Shown here one piece after another: positions 46,524 to 58,486 of a stretch of DNA of 64,000 bases. The DNA is from Malaya genurostris. Its lineage: Eukaryota; Arthropoda; Insecta; Diptera; Culicidae. The stretch spans positions 209,217,435 to 209,281,434 of the forward strand of contig NC_080572.1 of assembly GCF_030247185.1 (NCBI RefSeq), given 5' to 3'. Within the stretch, counting starts at the first letter, position 1, and every line of letters begins with the position of its first letter. The translations under genes were made by a program, and so were the position numbers. The notes under the pieces are model-generated. The model searched no databases and was not told the DNA's origin. It was given only the letters and a program-made list of their open reading frames with translations.

Positions 46524-46728
46524 TTGTCCCGGATTGGCGGTTCAATGCATAGGGCACTGGTCTCACAAACCAGTTGTCGTATGTTCGAGCCTTGACCTGG
46601 AAGGATTCGTAGTGTCAGTAGAATCGTAGCACCAGCCATGCAATGGTTCTGTAAACTCTAAATCGGCTTCGAAGTCTGTTGAAACAAAAGGTCAAATTCC
46701 ACTACAGGAATGTAATACCAAGGCTTTG
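46524..46728 (+). mobile_element. tRNA-derived SINE, copy 1
   Basis: Flanked by a perfect 15-bp target duplication, CTTAGATCATCGCGA (46509-46523, 46729-46743). The head resembles a tRNA: an A-box-like GGCGGTTCAATGCATAGGG, an anticodon-type hairpin CTGGT-CTCACAA-ACCAG, and a B-box TGTTCGAGCC. The body (GTGTCAGTAGAATCGTAGCA ... CGGCTTCGAAGTCTGTTGAA) and the end (GAATGTAATACCAAGGCTTT) are shared with the copies at 50617 and 58233. The end resembles mosquito LINE tails, which would let LINE machinery copy it. The degraded acceptor and D-arm argue against a functional tRNA. Confidence 0.93.
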
Positions 46729-46743
46729 CTTAGATCATCGCGA

Positions 46744-46787
46744 ACTATGATTTACATTTGGTATGTTATCATTAATCAGGGCTGTAC
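46744..46787. other. Short spacer
   Basis: The sequence between the SINE duplication and the next modular repeat. No feature. Confidence 0.4.
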
Positions 46788-47541
46788 CTTCACCTAGTGG
46801 TGTAATGATGCCTTTCTCATGTATAATATTGTGGTTATCTATTCAAAATTTGTCTCTTTGATTTTTGAAAGAAACCAAAGGATTGCTTGTGCATTAACTA
46901 GTATAACATACAGAATGAAACAGTACTTTGCTCGCGTAGGGCATTCTTAAGAAAACGAAGTGGGTTCACTATTATATGCACCTCCGGCACCGGAACCCGA
47001 GAACCGGTATAATCGAAGTCGATTCGTACGGCCACCAACTAATATGACGTACAAACTCTACTAGTTTTTATTCACATTTTGAAGATTTTATACAATTTTG
47101 CCATCGCACTCTAAACGACGATTCAAATATTTGTTGTATCCGAAAATATGCAGTAATTTTTGCTAGGAAAATAAGACCTTTCATTTGACAAGAGGCAATA
47201 ACGGTTTTGAATCCAGTTTACAACATTTTTTACGTTTTTTGTTCCGCCGGTTTAAGTGACGGTGTACAATATTGAACACACTTTACCCTTTAACTCCGGA
47301 ACCGGAAGTCGGATCCGGATGAAATTCAGGAATTCAAAGGAATCATAGTTTGTCAAAATCGGTTCAGCCATCTCCGAGAAAACCTAGTGAGATTATTTGA
47401 CACATATACAAACATACACACACAGCCATTGCTCTGCTCGATGAACTGAGTCGAACGGTACATGACACATGGCCCTCCGGGCCAATTTTTACTAGTCGGT
47501 TTTTCAGGTGATTGCATAACCTTTCTATATGAGAAAGGCAA
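46788..47541 (+). repeat. Modular culicine repeat, short complete copy
   Basis: The 5' end is CCTTCACCTAGTGGTG with AATGATGCCTTTCTCATGTA; the 3' end is GCATAACCTTTCTATATGAG then AAAGGCAAAA. GCCTTTCTCAT and ATGAGAAAGGC make a terminal inverted pair in this subfamily. The interior has two or three modules (ACCGGAAGTCGGATCCGGAT at 47302; GGTTCAGCCATCTCCGAGAA at 47361). Non-coding. Confidence 0.88.
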
Positions 47542-47845
47542 AAATCTTCAAAGTCGGCGCAAAACTATTCCAATTTATTCGTCATATATTCGTCGTCATG
47601 TCCATTCGAATCGTTTTGGGTTCGTATGGCCATGGATTACCGGAATACCGATTCAGGCAGTACAGATCCGATTTGTAGTTTCGAAATTACAGAGTAATAG
47701 TTAATTGTAACTTCAAACTGTCGTTCAAATGACGGCCATTAAAATAAATAAAAGAAAACTAAAAACACCGAAAAATATTCTTGCAAAAAACACATGCTGA
47801 TTGATCAAAAAGGTATCGTCTCACTGTTAGGTGAATTAAGTACGT
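47542..47845 (-). repeat. Modular culicine repeat, reversed 5' part
   Basis: On the minus strand: AATTCACCTAACAGTGAGAC, GATACCTTTTTGATCAATCA at the 5' end (47845), then module blocks (TTACTCTGTAATTTCGAAAC). It stops against the 3' end of the plus-strand copy, giving a tail-to-tail pair. Confidence 0.8.
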
Positions 47846-49620
47846 TCTTTCAAATACGTCTGTGGTGATTTTTCAAGAATAAAAATCCTCAAACTTTGGC
47901 CGTGATGTGACAGCTCTTACCTATCTCCGATTAAGTTCAAATTTAGAGAATTTTTCTAAATGTTAATTTTTTACTTTCGCAATTTCAATCATAACCCATT
48001 TTCAAACTATAAACCGTCATCATGGGAAAAGGCTGCGAACTATATACTTATTATGAAACACACAAGAATATAACACTCGAGGGTTTCCTTTACTTTGAAT
48101 ACGTGCCACACCATTTGCGGTCCAATCTATATGCAAATTTCGATTTGTTTGCAGTTAAGTAAAATTATGGAAACTATAAATATGTACAAACCGGAAATCG
48201 CGTAATCTTACCTGCATTTAACCCAATTTGTTTCTAAATCCCCACGGTATAGTATCGAGTCATGCGAAGCAAAGGTAAGATCTTACCATCATGAAAACAA
48301 TTTCGGATATCTCATATCATGGCAAAGATGTACCTCGAGTCACGTCTTCTGTCGAGATTAAAGCGTCACTTATAGCGTATGTTGTTTTCAACCTAATCCA
48401 TTTCACTCACACTTACTCAATATCTTTCATCGAAAATAAACCGATTGTGGTGGCATGCGGTTTTTACGCGAACAATACTTACCCACGATTATTAGTGGCG
48501 CTGATGCTGATCATCTATTTGTTGATAATAACTGTGTTAACACTGATAATAGTGTTATATCAGTGACGATACTTGATCCTCACATCCTTGTCAAATGTGT
48601 CTAGATTCTATAATTTTTTCGACTATTTCATAAGAATTCCTCGAAAAAGGAGGAATGAATATCTTTGAAGTACTCATGTTTGAACGAGCAACAGACCCGG
48701 AATTTAACGTACAATTAAAATATCCACAAATTTTTTCACAATGAACTTTCTGCCACATTTGTAGATACTGAACACTAAACGAAAGAAAAATAAACTTGAT
48801 ATTTGACAACATGCAGTGTGATGGTGTAATATAAAAGTTCAATACCATATATGTAGCAACCGACAGAGAATTGTTGCACAGCTTCTTGCACTTGCTTGAC
48901 CGCCCGCTGTGTCCCTTTTATCCTTCCAGCGCTTTTCCTCTTTGGGGAAAAAAGTTTTCTTTCAAACATGTCTGTTCCACACCCTGTTGGACTGTGTGAA
49001 AAACTTTTCCGTTTTACTTGATGCTTCAAACCTGTCTGGCTTTATTGGACCATTTTATTGTAGGTATGCGTCCTACCTAAACGAACTTTCACGTCAGTCA
49101 GAATAAATTGCCGGACCACATCGTGGCCTGAAGACCCAAGAAAGTATTTGGTACTTTTATAATTAATCAGTGATTGGTTTGGAAGCAAGTTCTCCGATTA
49201 AAGAAAATTATGACTGATTCGACTGTTCGCTTTTTTGTCATGATTGCCTGTTTCCTAGTTCCAGTAAAAAACGTGCCATTATGGCTTAGGCCAACATTTC
49301 AAAGCAAACTCACTGGAAATTGAAATCATTAAAAAACCATTCAGCAATGAATTATCACTGGCACAGGCATCAGCAGTCAAACTGCGAGAGTAGATCAACA
49401 AGCTCGCTAACAGAGAATTCAATTGATCAAACATCATGATGTTTCATCAGAAAATACCTCAAGTATAATAACGGCACCTCCATTCATCTGAAATACTAAA
49501 GCTGTTAGTTAAAGTGAGATCTTCGCAATTCGTAGCTTGAAAGTCGAGTAATCCGCAAAATAACGAGAGGAGCTCTACTAATAACATAACTATTGATATA
49601 ATAGCCCTAGTTATCTCAAA
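47846..49620. other. Intergenic sequence
   Basis: A 91-codon plus frame at 48291-48566 ends in a hydrophobic stretch but has no recognisable domain. No TE terminus or RNA gene identified. Confidence 0.4.
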
Positions 49621-49621
49621 C

Positions 49622-49680
49622 GAAAAAGCGGGTGGGTGATGTCTGTGGCACAACTGGATAGACGTGAATACGAATAAATT
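49622..49680 (+). repeat. Repeat terminus, GCGGGTGGGTGATGTC type
   Basis: GCGGGTGGGTGATGTCTGTG, GCACAACTGGATAGACGTGA, ATACGAAT: a diverged plus-strand copy of the block at 6251 and 33347. The rest of repeat T is not recognisable here. Confidence 0.6.
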
Positions 49681-50602
49681 TGGTACACCTTGAAATAATT
49701 AAGGTGAATCTTAAAAACCCTTTACAAATTTCAAAAGTTGGTTTACTTTATTCCTTTAACCGATAGCTATTCGGTACCATGATAATATTATACTGAAGTT
49801 TGAGAGTCGTAGTCGAGTAGTTTCGGAGATACAATGGACTCTCAATCTACGCTCAAAGTCAGGGATGCATTAATTAAAGTTCGCGTTCATTAACTGAAAC
49901 ATCACGTTATTTCAAATTTTTCGCGTTGAAAAGAGGTTTTTACAATTCCATAATAAATAACAATTAAAAAAATCTAACTACTTCCATACGAAAAAGCATC
50001 TAAGACGATCTGAGTATATTCGGCGAATATGGATAGAGATATTCCAAGATCCAAGATCTACTTGGAATATTGTCCTAAGGAACTACAGTGTGCTATAGCA
50101 AGACCTACGGTTAATGTCTATTTTTTGTTTGCTGTTCATAATTTTAGAGCTACACATTGCTTACTGGTCTATTTATAGCTGTTTCAGGTATGTTCTCAGT
50201 TATCCAAGATCTTCAGTGGAAACAAGTCTCAAGATCCACACGAGTGAATTAAATTCGCTTAAATTAAGTTCACGTAAATTGAGATTTTAGTGATTAGTTC
50301 TTCGAATTTACATGCGCCCTACGTACCTCTGTGGAGATAACTGTAGAGAATATTCTGTAAAATTTTTGAATCGCTTGGTCAAGATTTACTTGACTTATGT
50401 TTTCGGCCGTCAAAAATGCAGCACTTCCACGGAAATGCCTCCAAGCCGCCATTTTGTTTTTCAAATTTTAAAACTGATCATTTTTTTGTACTTGAATATA
50501 TATATATTAAAAAGTGTTTTATACAAAATTCGGATTACTGCATTTTTTGGATCCCAAAATAATTCCCCAAAAAAGTCCTTCTCTTTTTTTTCTACAGTGG
50601 TT
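49681..50602. other. Intergenic sequence
   Basis: No gene recognised. Confidence 0.4.
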
Positions 50603-50616
50603 TAACCCCTTAAGGT

Positions 50617-50824
50617 CCCGGGTTGGCGGTTCAATGCATAGGACACTGGTCTTACAAGCCAGTTGTCGTATGTTCGAGCCCCGACCTGGAAGGATTCTTA
50701 GTGTCAGTAGGATCCATAGTACTAGCCATGCAATGATTCTGTACACTAAGAATCGGCTGCGAAGTCTGTTGAAACAGAAAGGCCAAATTCCACAAAAGGA
50801 ATGTAATGCCAGGACTTTGCTTTG
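50617..50824 (+). mobile_element. tRNA-derived SINE, copy 2
   Basis: Flanked by a perfect 14-bp duplication, TAACCCCTTAAGGT (50603-50616, 50825-50838). Same organisation as copy 1; here the anticodon-type loop is CTTACAA and the B-box reads TGTTCGAGCCCCGAC. It inserted at the very 5' end of a modular repeat, which resumes with GGCAGTGAGATGATACC after the duplication. Copies 1 and 2 are highly similar, indicating a recently active family. Confidence 0.93.
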
Positions 50825-50838
50825 TAACCCCTTAAGGT

Positions 50839-53070
50839 GGCAGTGAGATGATACCGTTTTTTATCAATCTGAATGTGTTTTTGTATGATAATTCGTCGGC
50901 GTTGGTAATTTTCAAATTATTTTAACGATTTAATAATTAATTATTAATAATAAATATATCTGGTTTCTTTCACATTTTTGGAAAACAATCATTATCTTAA
51001 AAGCGTATCCCTTGAAAATTGTGGTTGGGTAGTACGACAATGTATAGATCAAAATTGTCTGTCAAGCGAAAGGTTAGTTTAATTATGTTCCGGAAGTCTA
51101 CGCCTCTATGTTCTGTACACACATACAAACACACGCAGACATTTCCTCAATCTTTCGAACTAAATCGATTGGCATACGATACTCGGCTCTCTGTTCTATA
51201 CGTTAATTTAATTAGTATAAAAACGTTGACAGTTTAAAATAGAAGAGCCTATTTTAAAAATTTGTCTTGCATAATACCATAACAATGAGCAACAATTTAA
51301 AGTTTTTTTATCAATAGTCCCGGTAATTCCGGAACCGGAAACAGGGGCGAGTATGGCGAAACAGTTTTGAGCCCAATTTTGAAGATTTTTTTAGTATTTC
51401 GCACCATCGTTTAAGTGATGGTTCGAAATTTCAATCACTAATTACCCTGTAATTTCGAACCCTAAAGTCAGATCGAAAAGATAGATTGTATGAAACAATA
51501 AATTTAACCCTTTCAATTTAAACGTGTGAAAATCGATTACGCATTCCATGAGTTCCACTTCAGAATTTTTGAACATTATTTACGGTGATTCCGGAACAAT
51601 TTGTATAGCCCTGAATTAACATGCCGTAAAAGTTGAAAAAATATAAGCCCAACTTTGAACATTGTTCACGATTTTTGGTATCGTCATCATCCATGGCGGT
51701 TTGAATTTTAAAAACTCCCTGTAATTCCTGTAATAGTGGAAAGTCGGAATCGAAAACTTCAACAATTTCGTATGAGACCATATGTTTTTAGCTTAAACTT
51801 TTGTTTATGAAATTCGGTTTTGCCTTCTTTGAGGAAACTGTCGAGCTCTATTATTCCCGAGAATTCGGCAAGTGAAATTCGTAATTTGGTGTAGTCGAAG
51901 TCGGTTGAGTTCACCTAAGCGATGGTAAGCCATTTCACTTAGCTCGAAATTTTTGAAAATCAGTGTAGCCATCTTTGAATAATCGTAGTGCGTTCCAAAT
52001 AAAATTTGTGGGATCGAAAACCGAAAAGCGATATAACTGAAATAATGTTTACACTAATCACCCTATCTCTCCTTAACCGGAAGTCGGATCTGATAACAAA
52101 TCAAGAAGTTTTATCGGGATCTTAGGACTTTTTATTTGAATCTTTGATGGAGTATTTGGTAGTTGCGCAACCAGAAGTCGGCTCCAAATGAAATTCGGAA
52201 ATCTTGTGTGGGAGCATAGTATATTTCATATGAATCGGGTTTGTAGAAATCGGGTCCGAGATAATTGAGTCAAACTATTTATCACACACATGTGTTGCTC
52301 TCAAAGAACTGAATCGAATGGTATATGGGTGTGAATAATTGTATTCTTTCAGCAAATATTGCTGTAAGCAGCTTAAATCAATATAATTATGATATTGTTT
52401 TGAGTTCGAAAATACTGTCATCTTTCTAATCCATATGTCATATTCGAACGAATATGTTGCTAAAAATGAACCATGCTACAATCGAAACGAAGTAAATTCC
52501 ATTTAAATTTGTTTGGTGCTTAGAAACAATTGCATAAATCGTTTTTCACTTTGCTCCCAAGCATCGATTAATCATACAGCGCTCAAAACTGCTACTGCTG
52601 AGATAAGGGAAAAAGTCGTTTGCACAAAAATATCAATGCCTTTGATAAAAACTGACAGATTTTAACAATCTAAGTCTAGTTGGATAGCTACTACCGTGTG
52701 AAATCTAAGTCTAAACACATATTCCATTTCCAAAGGACAATTGTGACAGACCTTGTCAAAAAATAAAAATATTCTTTTAAACTTTGTATAACTCGAAAAG
52801 CAAATATCCTATCTCAAAACCATTCGATAGCGTTCAGACTGACAAGGAGACCTTTCACTAGTTTGATCACAATTGGTCCAGTCATCTATGAGTTCACGAC
52901 CTCTTTGTTATCAACACACATGTAGACACAGACACGGACATTTGCTAAGTTCGTAGAGTTGAATCGATTGGTATATGAGAGTCGGCCCTCCGAGCCTCGG
53001 AAAAGTATTCTAAAGTTTGGGCGAATTCTATACCTTTCCTGTATGTATTCATAAATAAAGGTAAAAGCAT
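50839..53070 (+). repeat. Modular culicine repeat, long copy 3
   Basis: Starts GGCAGTGAGATGATACCGTT after the SINE. It runs colinear with the copies at 12961 and 21361 (ATTGCTGTAAGCAGCTTAAA at about 52357; GTATATGAGAGTCGGCCCTC at about 52972) and ends CTATACCTTTCCTGTATG, AATAAAGGTAAAA. Longer than the others through extra module-like sequence at 51100-51400. Non-coding. Confidence 0.88.
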
Positions 53071-53547
53071 GAAAACAATGAATATAAAACGAACTGTCAT
53101 TTCATCAATTATAAACAATTGGTGAAAATCCTACGTCTATAAACAGAGATAAGATTTTTTCTTTACTTTCTGTGTTTTAGATGACTGGTTCGAGCGGAAT
53201 GCGGACCCACAATTTCGGTGTTTCATTTTGAAGGGGTCACGTTCAAATATCGGCAATGAATGCAAGCCTTCGGATCACACTATTGGAAAAAATTACTGGT
53301 ATGTTAAAGGCTCCAAACGTCACAATTACGTTAACGCCTTTACATAGGTGGACTCCCTTATGGGGATCAGATAGTGTGACGTCCGTATTTTAAGCTTACT
53401 TAATGGATTTTTGTTCGAAATCTTGTTAGAAAAAAAGACATGAATTTTTTTAAAACATTCAAACAACCTTTGGAGATTGATTGAAGTCATTACATACAAA
53501 ATATTTTTGGGGATAAACTAATCAACAGCAACACATAATCCTTTCTT
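53071..53547. other. Intergenic sequence
   Basis: No feature recognised. Confidence 0.4.
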
Positions 53548-54086
53548 AATCCACCTAGTGGTGCGAAATTGCCTTTCTCTTACCACTTAAGAAGTCTCAT
53601 CATTGCCGTAAGATTTTATCCTTGTTCATTAGTATTATGAGCTTATCAAATTTCCTAATAGTAGATTTCAAACGAGTCATTCAGAATTGATTCTTTCATC
53701 TCCGAAAAATTTTGTAGCATTGAAAAACACTGGGATTGGTCGGTAACGTCACATTTAACATTGCATCTCTCGAACCGGAAATGTTCGCCAGAACGCGTCC
53801 AAATTTGATTGGCATTGTTAGCTTTAAAATAAGTTTATCGAAATTCGTTGAGCCATCTGCGAGAAAAATCATCCGATGAACAATGTGCGGTTAGTCGGTT
53901 ACGTCACTTATACCATTATATCTTCAGAACCAAAAATGACAACCATTTGTTTTCATGCATAATCCACAATTCAATAAATGCTTTCAAACGAGCCTAGGCT
54001 TGTCAAAATCGATTCTGCCATCTCTGAGAAAATTGCGCGGTAAAAAAACAACGCCTTTTGTCGCTTATGTCACTTATACCATTATA
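53548..54086 (+). repeat. Modular culicine repeat relative with three regular modules
   Basis: The 5' signature CTTAATCCACCTAGTGGTGC, AATTGCCTTTCTC is followed by three successive modules of about 170-190 bp. Each has a (G/T)CGGT(T/A)A(C)GTCAC element, an AACC(R)(G/A)AAATG element and a GCCATCT(C/G)(T/C)GAGAAAA element. It ends in a perfect hairpin (next feature). Confidence 0.75.
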
Positions 54087-54116
54087 TCTCATTATAATGG
54101 TATAAGTGACATAAGC
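54063..54116. repeat. Perfect 24-bp inverted repeat with 6-nt loop
   Basis: Arms at 54063-54086 and 54093-54116 (GCTTATGTCACTTATACC...) are exact reverse complements around TCTCAT. The arm sequence GTCACTTATACCATTATATC is itself part of the repeated module (also at 53924-53943). So a piece of the module was duplicated in inverse orientation. Confidence 0.97.
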
Positions 54117-55825
54117 TACCCAAAACTCATAAAAACTCTAAACTATTTGTACAAAACATATCAAGAATGTATAGAAAATTGTCCTTAATCCCGTCAACAA
54201 ACATGCATCAACATCTTATTTCATATAGTGGAGTCACGTGGTTGTTTATCATTACAAAAAGATACACAAGCATCAATTATAACATGGTCACTAATTTATC
54301 GATTTTTTTAATAGCCCCTCAATTTGATGGCGATCAGATTCCATTACATTTCTCTCTCTCTCTCTCTCTGTTTCAAACTGTTTCTCTGCTTTGCAGTTTA
54401 TACCAAATTTACATTCGAAAGCAGGACGTGTCAAAACATTAATATTTTTCATCACCACTTTGAATTCATTACCAAGTACATGATCGATTTTTTATTAGGA
54501 AAAAAATAATACGGTCGAAATTTCATAAATATTCAATCCAATGCTGTCACTGATCGATCAAATCACTCAACTTTAAAAATAAAACATTAAACCGGATAAA
54601 GCGTCCTGTGAAGTAAAATAGGCACCTGCACGGAAGTTGTTGATTTGTTTCCGTCATCAGTAAGGGTCAGAAAGCAAACAAATTTAGCGATGGAAAATGC
54701 AAAAGAAAATTCTCCGAGCTTGATGAAGTCGGGAGCTCGTGATTAAGTTATGTTTGTTCACTTGAAAGGTTTTTCTATTGTGTTTGCCTAGATTTGTGCA
54801 CTGTAGAGCACAGGTCCAAATTGGGTTGTTTCGTTTCCTTACCGTAGTGATTTTGTTTATGTTTGGTTTTCATAGGTGCTTAAACTTGCACACAATACGA
54901 TTCGGGTACCAACTGGTATAAAATTCATATTGCTATATTATGAATTTAAGAATTTTTTTCTCACTGAAGAAAATCAATTTTTTACAGTGCAGATCCTTAT
55001 TAGTACTTAGTCAGTAATAGTGCTATTGAAAAATAAGTATATGATGTAATTCGCGAATGCGACCGCAAGGTCTTATAACACAGTCTATCTTTTCTCATTT
55101 GTCATTTATTAAATACAGTAAAATAGAAAAAAGTTCACAGAAAATTGGGTTCGGGTGGCTCATTGAAACCAGCTAAATAAATTTTCCCTTAGAATCTTAT
55201 GAATCAAACAACTTAAGACTCAGAACATGAGTGCTCTGTTTTCTGTTCAACTAGTCTAGAATCGTTACCCATTCACCGAACAATTCTATGGTTGTTAAGC
55301 AATACATACCAAAGAAAAAAGCTTTGATTTAACATTATTCTTTCTGCTCCATTGATACACAACTTTCTTGCTTCTTTAAAATTGTTACAGTACGGACTCA
55401 GGATTAGGAAGAGTATTCCACTTCGTTTTCAGTAGCGGTTTCTTAAGTTTTATTTTGCTTGTTCCATTACCGTTTTCGATTCATCAGAAAGAAGAGGTTC
55501 TACTGAACAACTGCATAACTGCACTGAAATCAGTGCAATGATTTGCTGTATCAGTGCTACGCCAAGCCGAAAATGAAATCAACGGAACTAGACCTGGACG
55601 CGATGTTTGTTTAATTCAATGACAACAGATCTAATTTGTTAGTTATGGTTTAATTCAGTTATTTCTCATTTTAATGGTTCAGCATTGATCTGATCATTTA
55701 TTTTTTCAACGTAACGTCATGTCTATAAAACCTGAAACTTGTTATATGTTTTGGAATGGTTTTGCGTCGTTACTCATATGAAAATTTCACAATTTACGTA
55801 TTTCCGGTCCAAATGGTTTAATCTG
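54117..55825. other. Intergenic AT-rich sequence
   Basis: A short (TC)n run at 54352-54370. No gene or TE terminus recognised. Confidence 0.4.
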
Positions 55826-55885
55826 AAAAGGCGGGAGGGTCATGTCAGTGACATAACTGAATGATGTGACAATGAATAAAACTGT
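55826..55885 (+). repeat. Strongly diverged repeat terminus
   Basis: GGCGGGAGGGTCATGTCAGT, GACATAACTGAATG resembles the terminal block at 33347-33393 in inverse orientation. Only the core is conserved. Confidence 0.45.
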
Positions 55886-57064
55886 CATTCTTTTTCCACA
55901 CATCCAAATATCGATAATCGAACGCACTAGTTGATTTGTTGTGTAAATTTTGCACGGTACAATTAGAAGACGGAACATCCAAAATCAAAAATTACGGAGT
56001 GACAAGGCCGATTAAATTACAAATGCAATGTTCAAATTCATGCATAAATAGAAAAATCCACAACAAATAGTTTTTAGCCATCTAGTAGTGCTAAGAAATC
56101 TAAGTTGGGAGCTATTTTGACATTAATTTCAATAGCTTACTTGACAAACCCGTCTCGAAAATACAAACTGTATAAACAAAAAGTATCTAGCATTCTTTCG
56201 AGAATTCATGGAAAATGGTAAAATATTAGTCATTTATGTACTTTCAGAGATCAATTTTTATTATTGGATCAGGAAAACCCCTTCTTAAGGTGACCAAATC
56301 ATTGATACTCACTTAAAAGGACACAAATCCTCCTCTTATTTACCTACCAACAGATATTACATTTCACAAATCTTTTACACATATACATCACTGTTATACA
56401 TACTCTGGTATACGGTTAGCATAAAAGAATCAAAAATACAATATATCGTTGAAATTTCTTGCTGAGATAAAGACTTTCATTACAAAGCCAGTTCTACTTT
56501 CCATAAATTAAAAGAACATCACATGAATGTTCGCAAACCAGTGCACGTGAGAGCGATTCATGCGAGGAGAATGCGGTTCACTCGAATCTGCTTCTTGAAA
56601 CACAAGCGCACACTCGAAGTCTGTCTGTTGGACACTGAGGAGAATTGTGCTTTTCTTTTTGTGCGGTGTTCATTGGCTGCATGCTCAATGTAGGCATACA
56701 ACTTACACACTGCTGTATCACTCTTGTGAAATGTCATCACTGTGTACTGATATGATTTGCCTTTCACAAACTAGATATTTTTAGGTAATATCTCAATATC
56801 TAAGTCAGTAGTAATTCCATCGACTGTACGAAAATAGGCCCTAATAAAATGTACTAAAATGGGCTTTAATCAAAATTTCTGGTAAGTAAAAAAAGCGAAT
56901 TTCTTTTTTCAGGGATGTTGCATGCCCCCTCTCTGTTCTTCTCGTTGATTTTCGTAAACTTTTTCAAAATTTATAAATAATATCGAAAGTAACTACCATA
57001 GTAAAAAAATATTTTAAACATTCAGACACCATTTTTTTGTGTTTCTTATCAATTTATTTCTATC
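55886..57064. other. Intergenic sequence
   Basis: A 69-codon minus frame at 56558-56767 lies in a less AT-rich stretch and has no recognisable domain. Nothing else supported. Confidence 0.4.
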
Positions 57065-57066
57065 TA

Positions 57067-58008
57067 CAGGGTCCGGCACTCGAAGTGTAACCAACTTCAG
57101 ACCGCTCGCGCATCTGACGCACGGGCATCAGCTCTCTAGAAATTTGCTAAATGACAGTTCGGAGTTGTATTGTTTACAAGCGCAAGAAAGCATTTTGCCA
57201 AAAGTGAACGCGAAAAAAAAATCTTGACTTGAGAGAGCGAAGGAGTTGCTTCGTTTGGCCGAAAGCGGTCAATTTCCGAACATTGTATTTTCTGATGAGA
57301 AAATTTTTCCAATTGAGCAATTCGTAAACTCTCAAAACGATAGGGTTTACTTGACCGACCGTTCATACGAGAATTTGAGTCATTGATTGGCCACCAGGAG
57401 GCAGCACCCGCAACAGATAATGGTTTGGGCCGCTGTAACCGCAGATGGGCGCTCTCCAATCGTTTTCATCGAGCCTGGCGTCAAGGTAAATGCGACATAT
57501 TATCGGGAAAGTATTCTGGAGGTTGCTTTGAAGCCGTGGGCAGACAAACATTTCGGTGGCAGACCATGGACGTTTCAGCAGGACTCGGCACCGTCTCACA
57601 AAGCTCGAGTGAACCAAGAATGGCTGAAAAACAACGTTCCGAACTTCATCACGTCCACGCAATAGTTCTCGAATTCACCAGATGCGAATCCAATGGATTA
57701 TTCTCTTTGGGCCATTTTGGAGAGCAAAGTCCGAACTAAAAGATACACCAGTCTCGAGGCGCTGAAAAAAGCTATTGTCCGCGAGTGGGCCAAAATACCT
57801 GCAAGTCACATTCGGGCAGCTTGCGATTCGTTTTTTGACCGTCTCAAGGCCATAGTCAAGGCAAAAGGTGGTCATAACGAGCAAAAGTGAATTGATTCTG
57901 AATTTTGTATTATTTTTACACATTTTGTACTTTGAATTAAGTAAAAGTAATTTTCCAAACTGAATTTATGGCCTTTTTAATTGGTTACACTTCGAGTGCC
58001 GGACCCTG
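57067..58008 (+). mobile_element. DD37D (maT-type) mariner element, defective, 942 bp
   Basis: Flanked by TA on both sides (57065-57066, 58009-58010). Inverted ends of 28 bp are identical, beginning CAGGGTCCGGCACTCGAAG. Carries a transposase gene on the plus strand that has lost about 100 N-terminal codons, so it is shorter than an intact element (about 1.3 kb). Identical ends with a broken gene mean it could have been moved by a transposase made elsewhere. Confidence 0.94.
57228..57890 (+). pseudogene. Mariner maT-type (DD37D) transposase pseudogene
   Basis: One frame reads ERAKELLRLAESGQF, then IVFSDEKIF (first Asp). A TGA at 57384 follows. The frame continues with QIMVWAAVTADGRSP, WTFQQDSAPSHKARV (second Asp), a TAG at 57663, and SPDANPMDYSLWAILESKV (third Asp). 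I count 37 residues between second and third Asp. The C-terminus ends GGHNEQK before a TGA at 57888. Both stops can come from one G-to-A or C-to-T change (from Trp and Arg codons). A poly-A run near 57218 has shifted the frame upstream. The DNA-binding domain is deleted. The three catalytic residues remain. Confidence 0.92.
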
Positions 58009-58010
58009 TA

Positions 58011-58232
58011 TGTGAATATTTTATCGAAAATAATTGTTTGCGAAATATGGATACCCAGCGCTCCATGACGGAGATCATCCTACGTTTTTCTCGAATGAGT
58101 AGAAACAGCCAAGTTTGAATCTCGTGCAAGGCAAACGGCACTCAAAATCTTCAAACGGTTCATTTACTGAGGAGCATAAAATCCATTTCTACGGCATTAA
58201 CAAACCGCAATCCATTTTTACGGCAGTAAAAA
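58011..58232. other. Intergenic sequence
   Basis: No feature recognised. Confidence 0.4.
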
Positions 58233-58420
58233 CGTCCCGGTTCAATGTATAGGAAACTAATCTTACAAACCAGTTGTCGTCTGTTCAAGTCCTGACCTGG
58301 AATGGTTCTTAGTTCCAATTCAAAAGTTATTTATGCTATGAATCGGCTACGAAGTCCGTTAAAACAAAAAATCTAATTCCGCAAAAGTTATATAATAGGA
58401 TTCTTGTTTTGTGGAGGGGC
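58233..58420 (+). mobile_element. tRNA-derived SINE, copy 3, degraded
   Basis: Recognised by CCCGGTTCAATGTATAGG, ACAAACCAGTTGTCGTCTGT, CGGCTACGAAGTCCGTTAAA and a GTTATATAATAGGATTCTTG end, in the same order as in the copies at 46524 and 50617. It has many substitutions and a short deletion; no duplication can be matched. An older copy of the same family. Confidence 0.85.
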
Positions 58421-58486
58421 TCTGGTTAAATACAAAAACTTACATTCGTTGTTAATTGAAGTTTGGACCATCTATTATCTAAAATA

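Noticed and set aside
46530..46610. Functional tRNA gene
   Set aside because: There are B-box and anticodon-like hairpins, but no acceptor stem and a poor D-arm, and the same sequence recurs with a common 3' body and target duplications, so it is a SINE.
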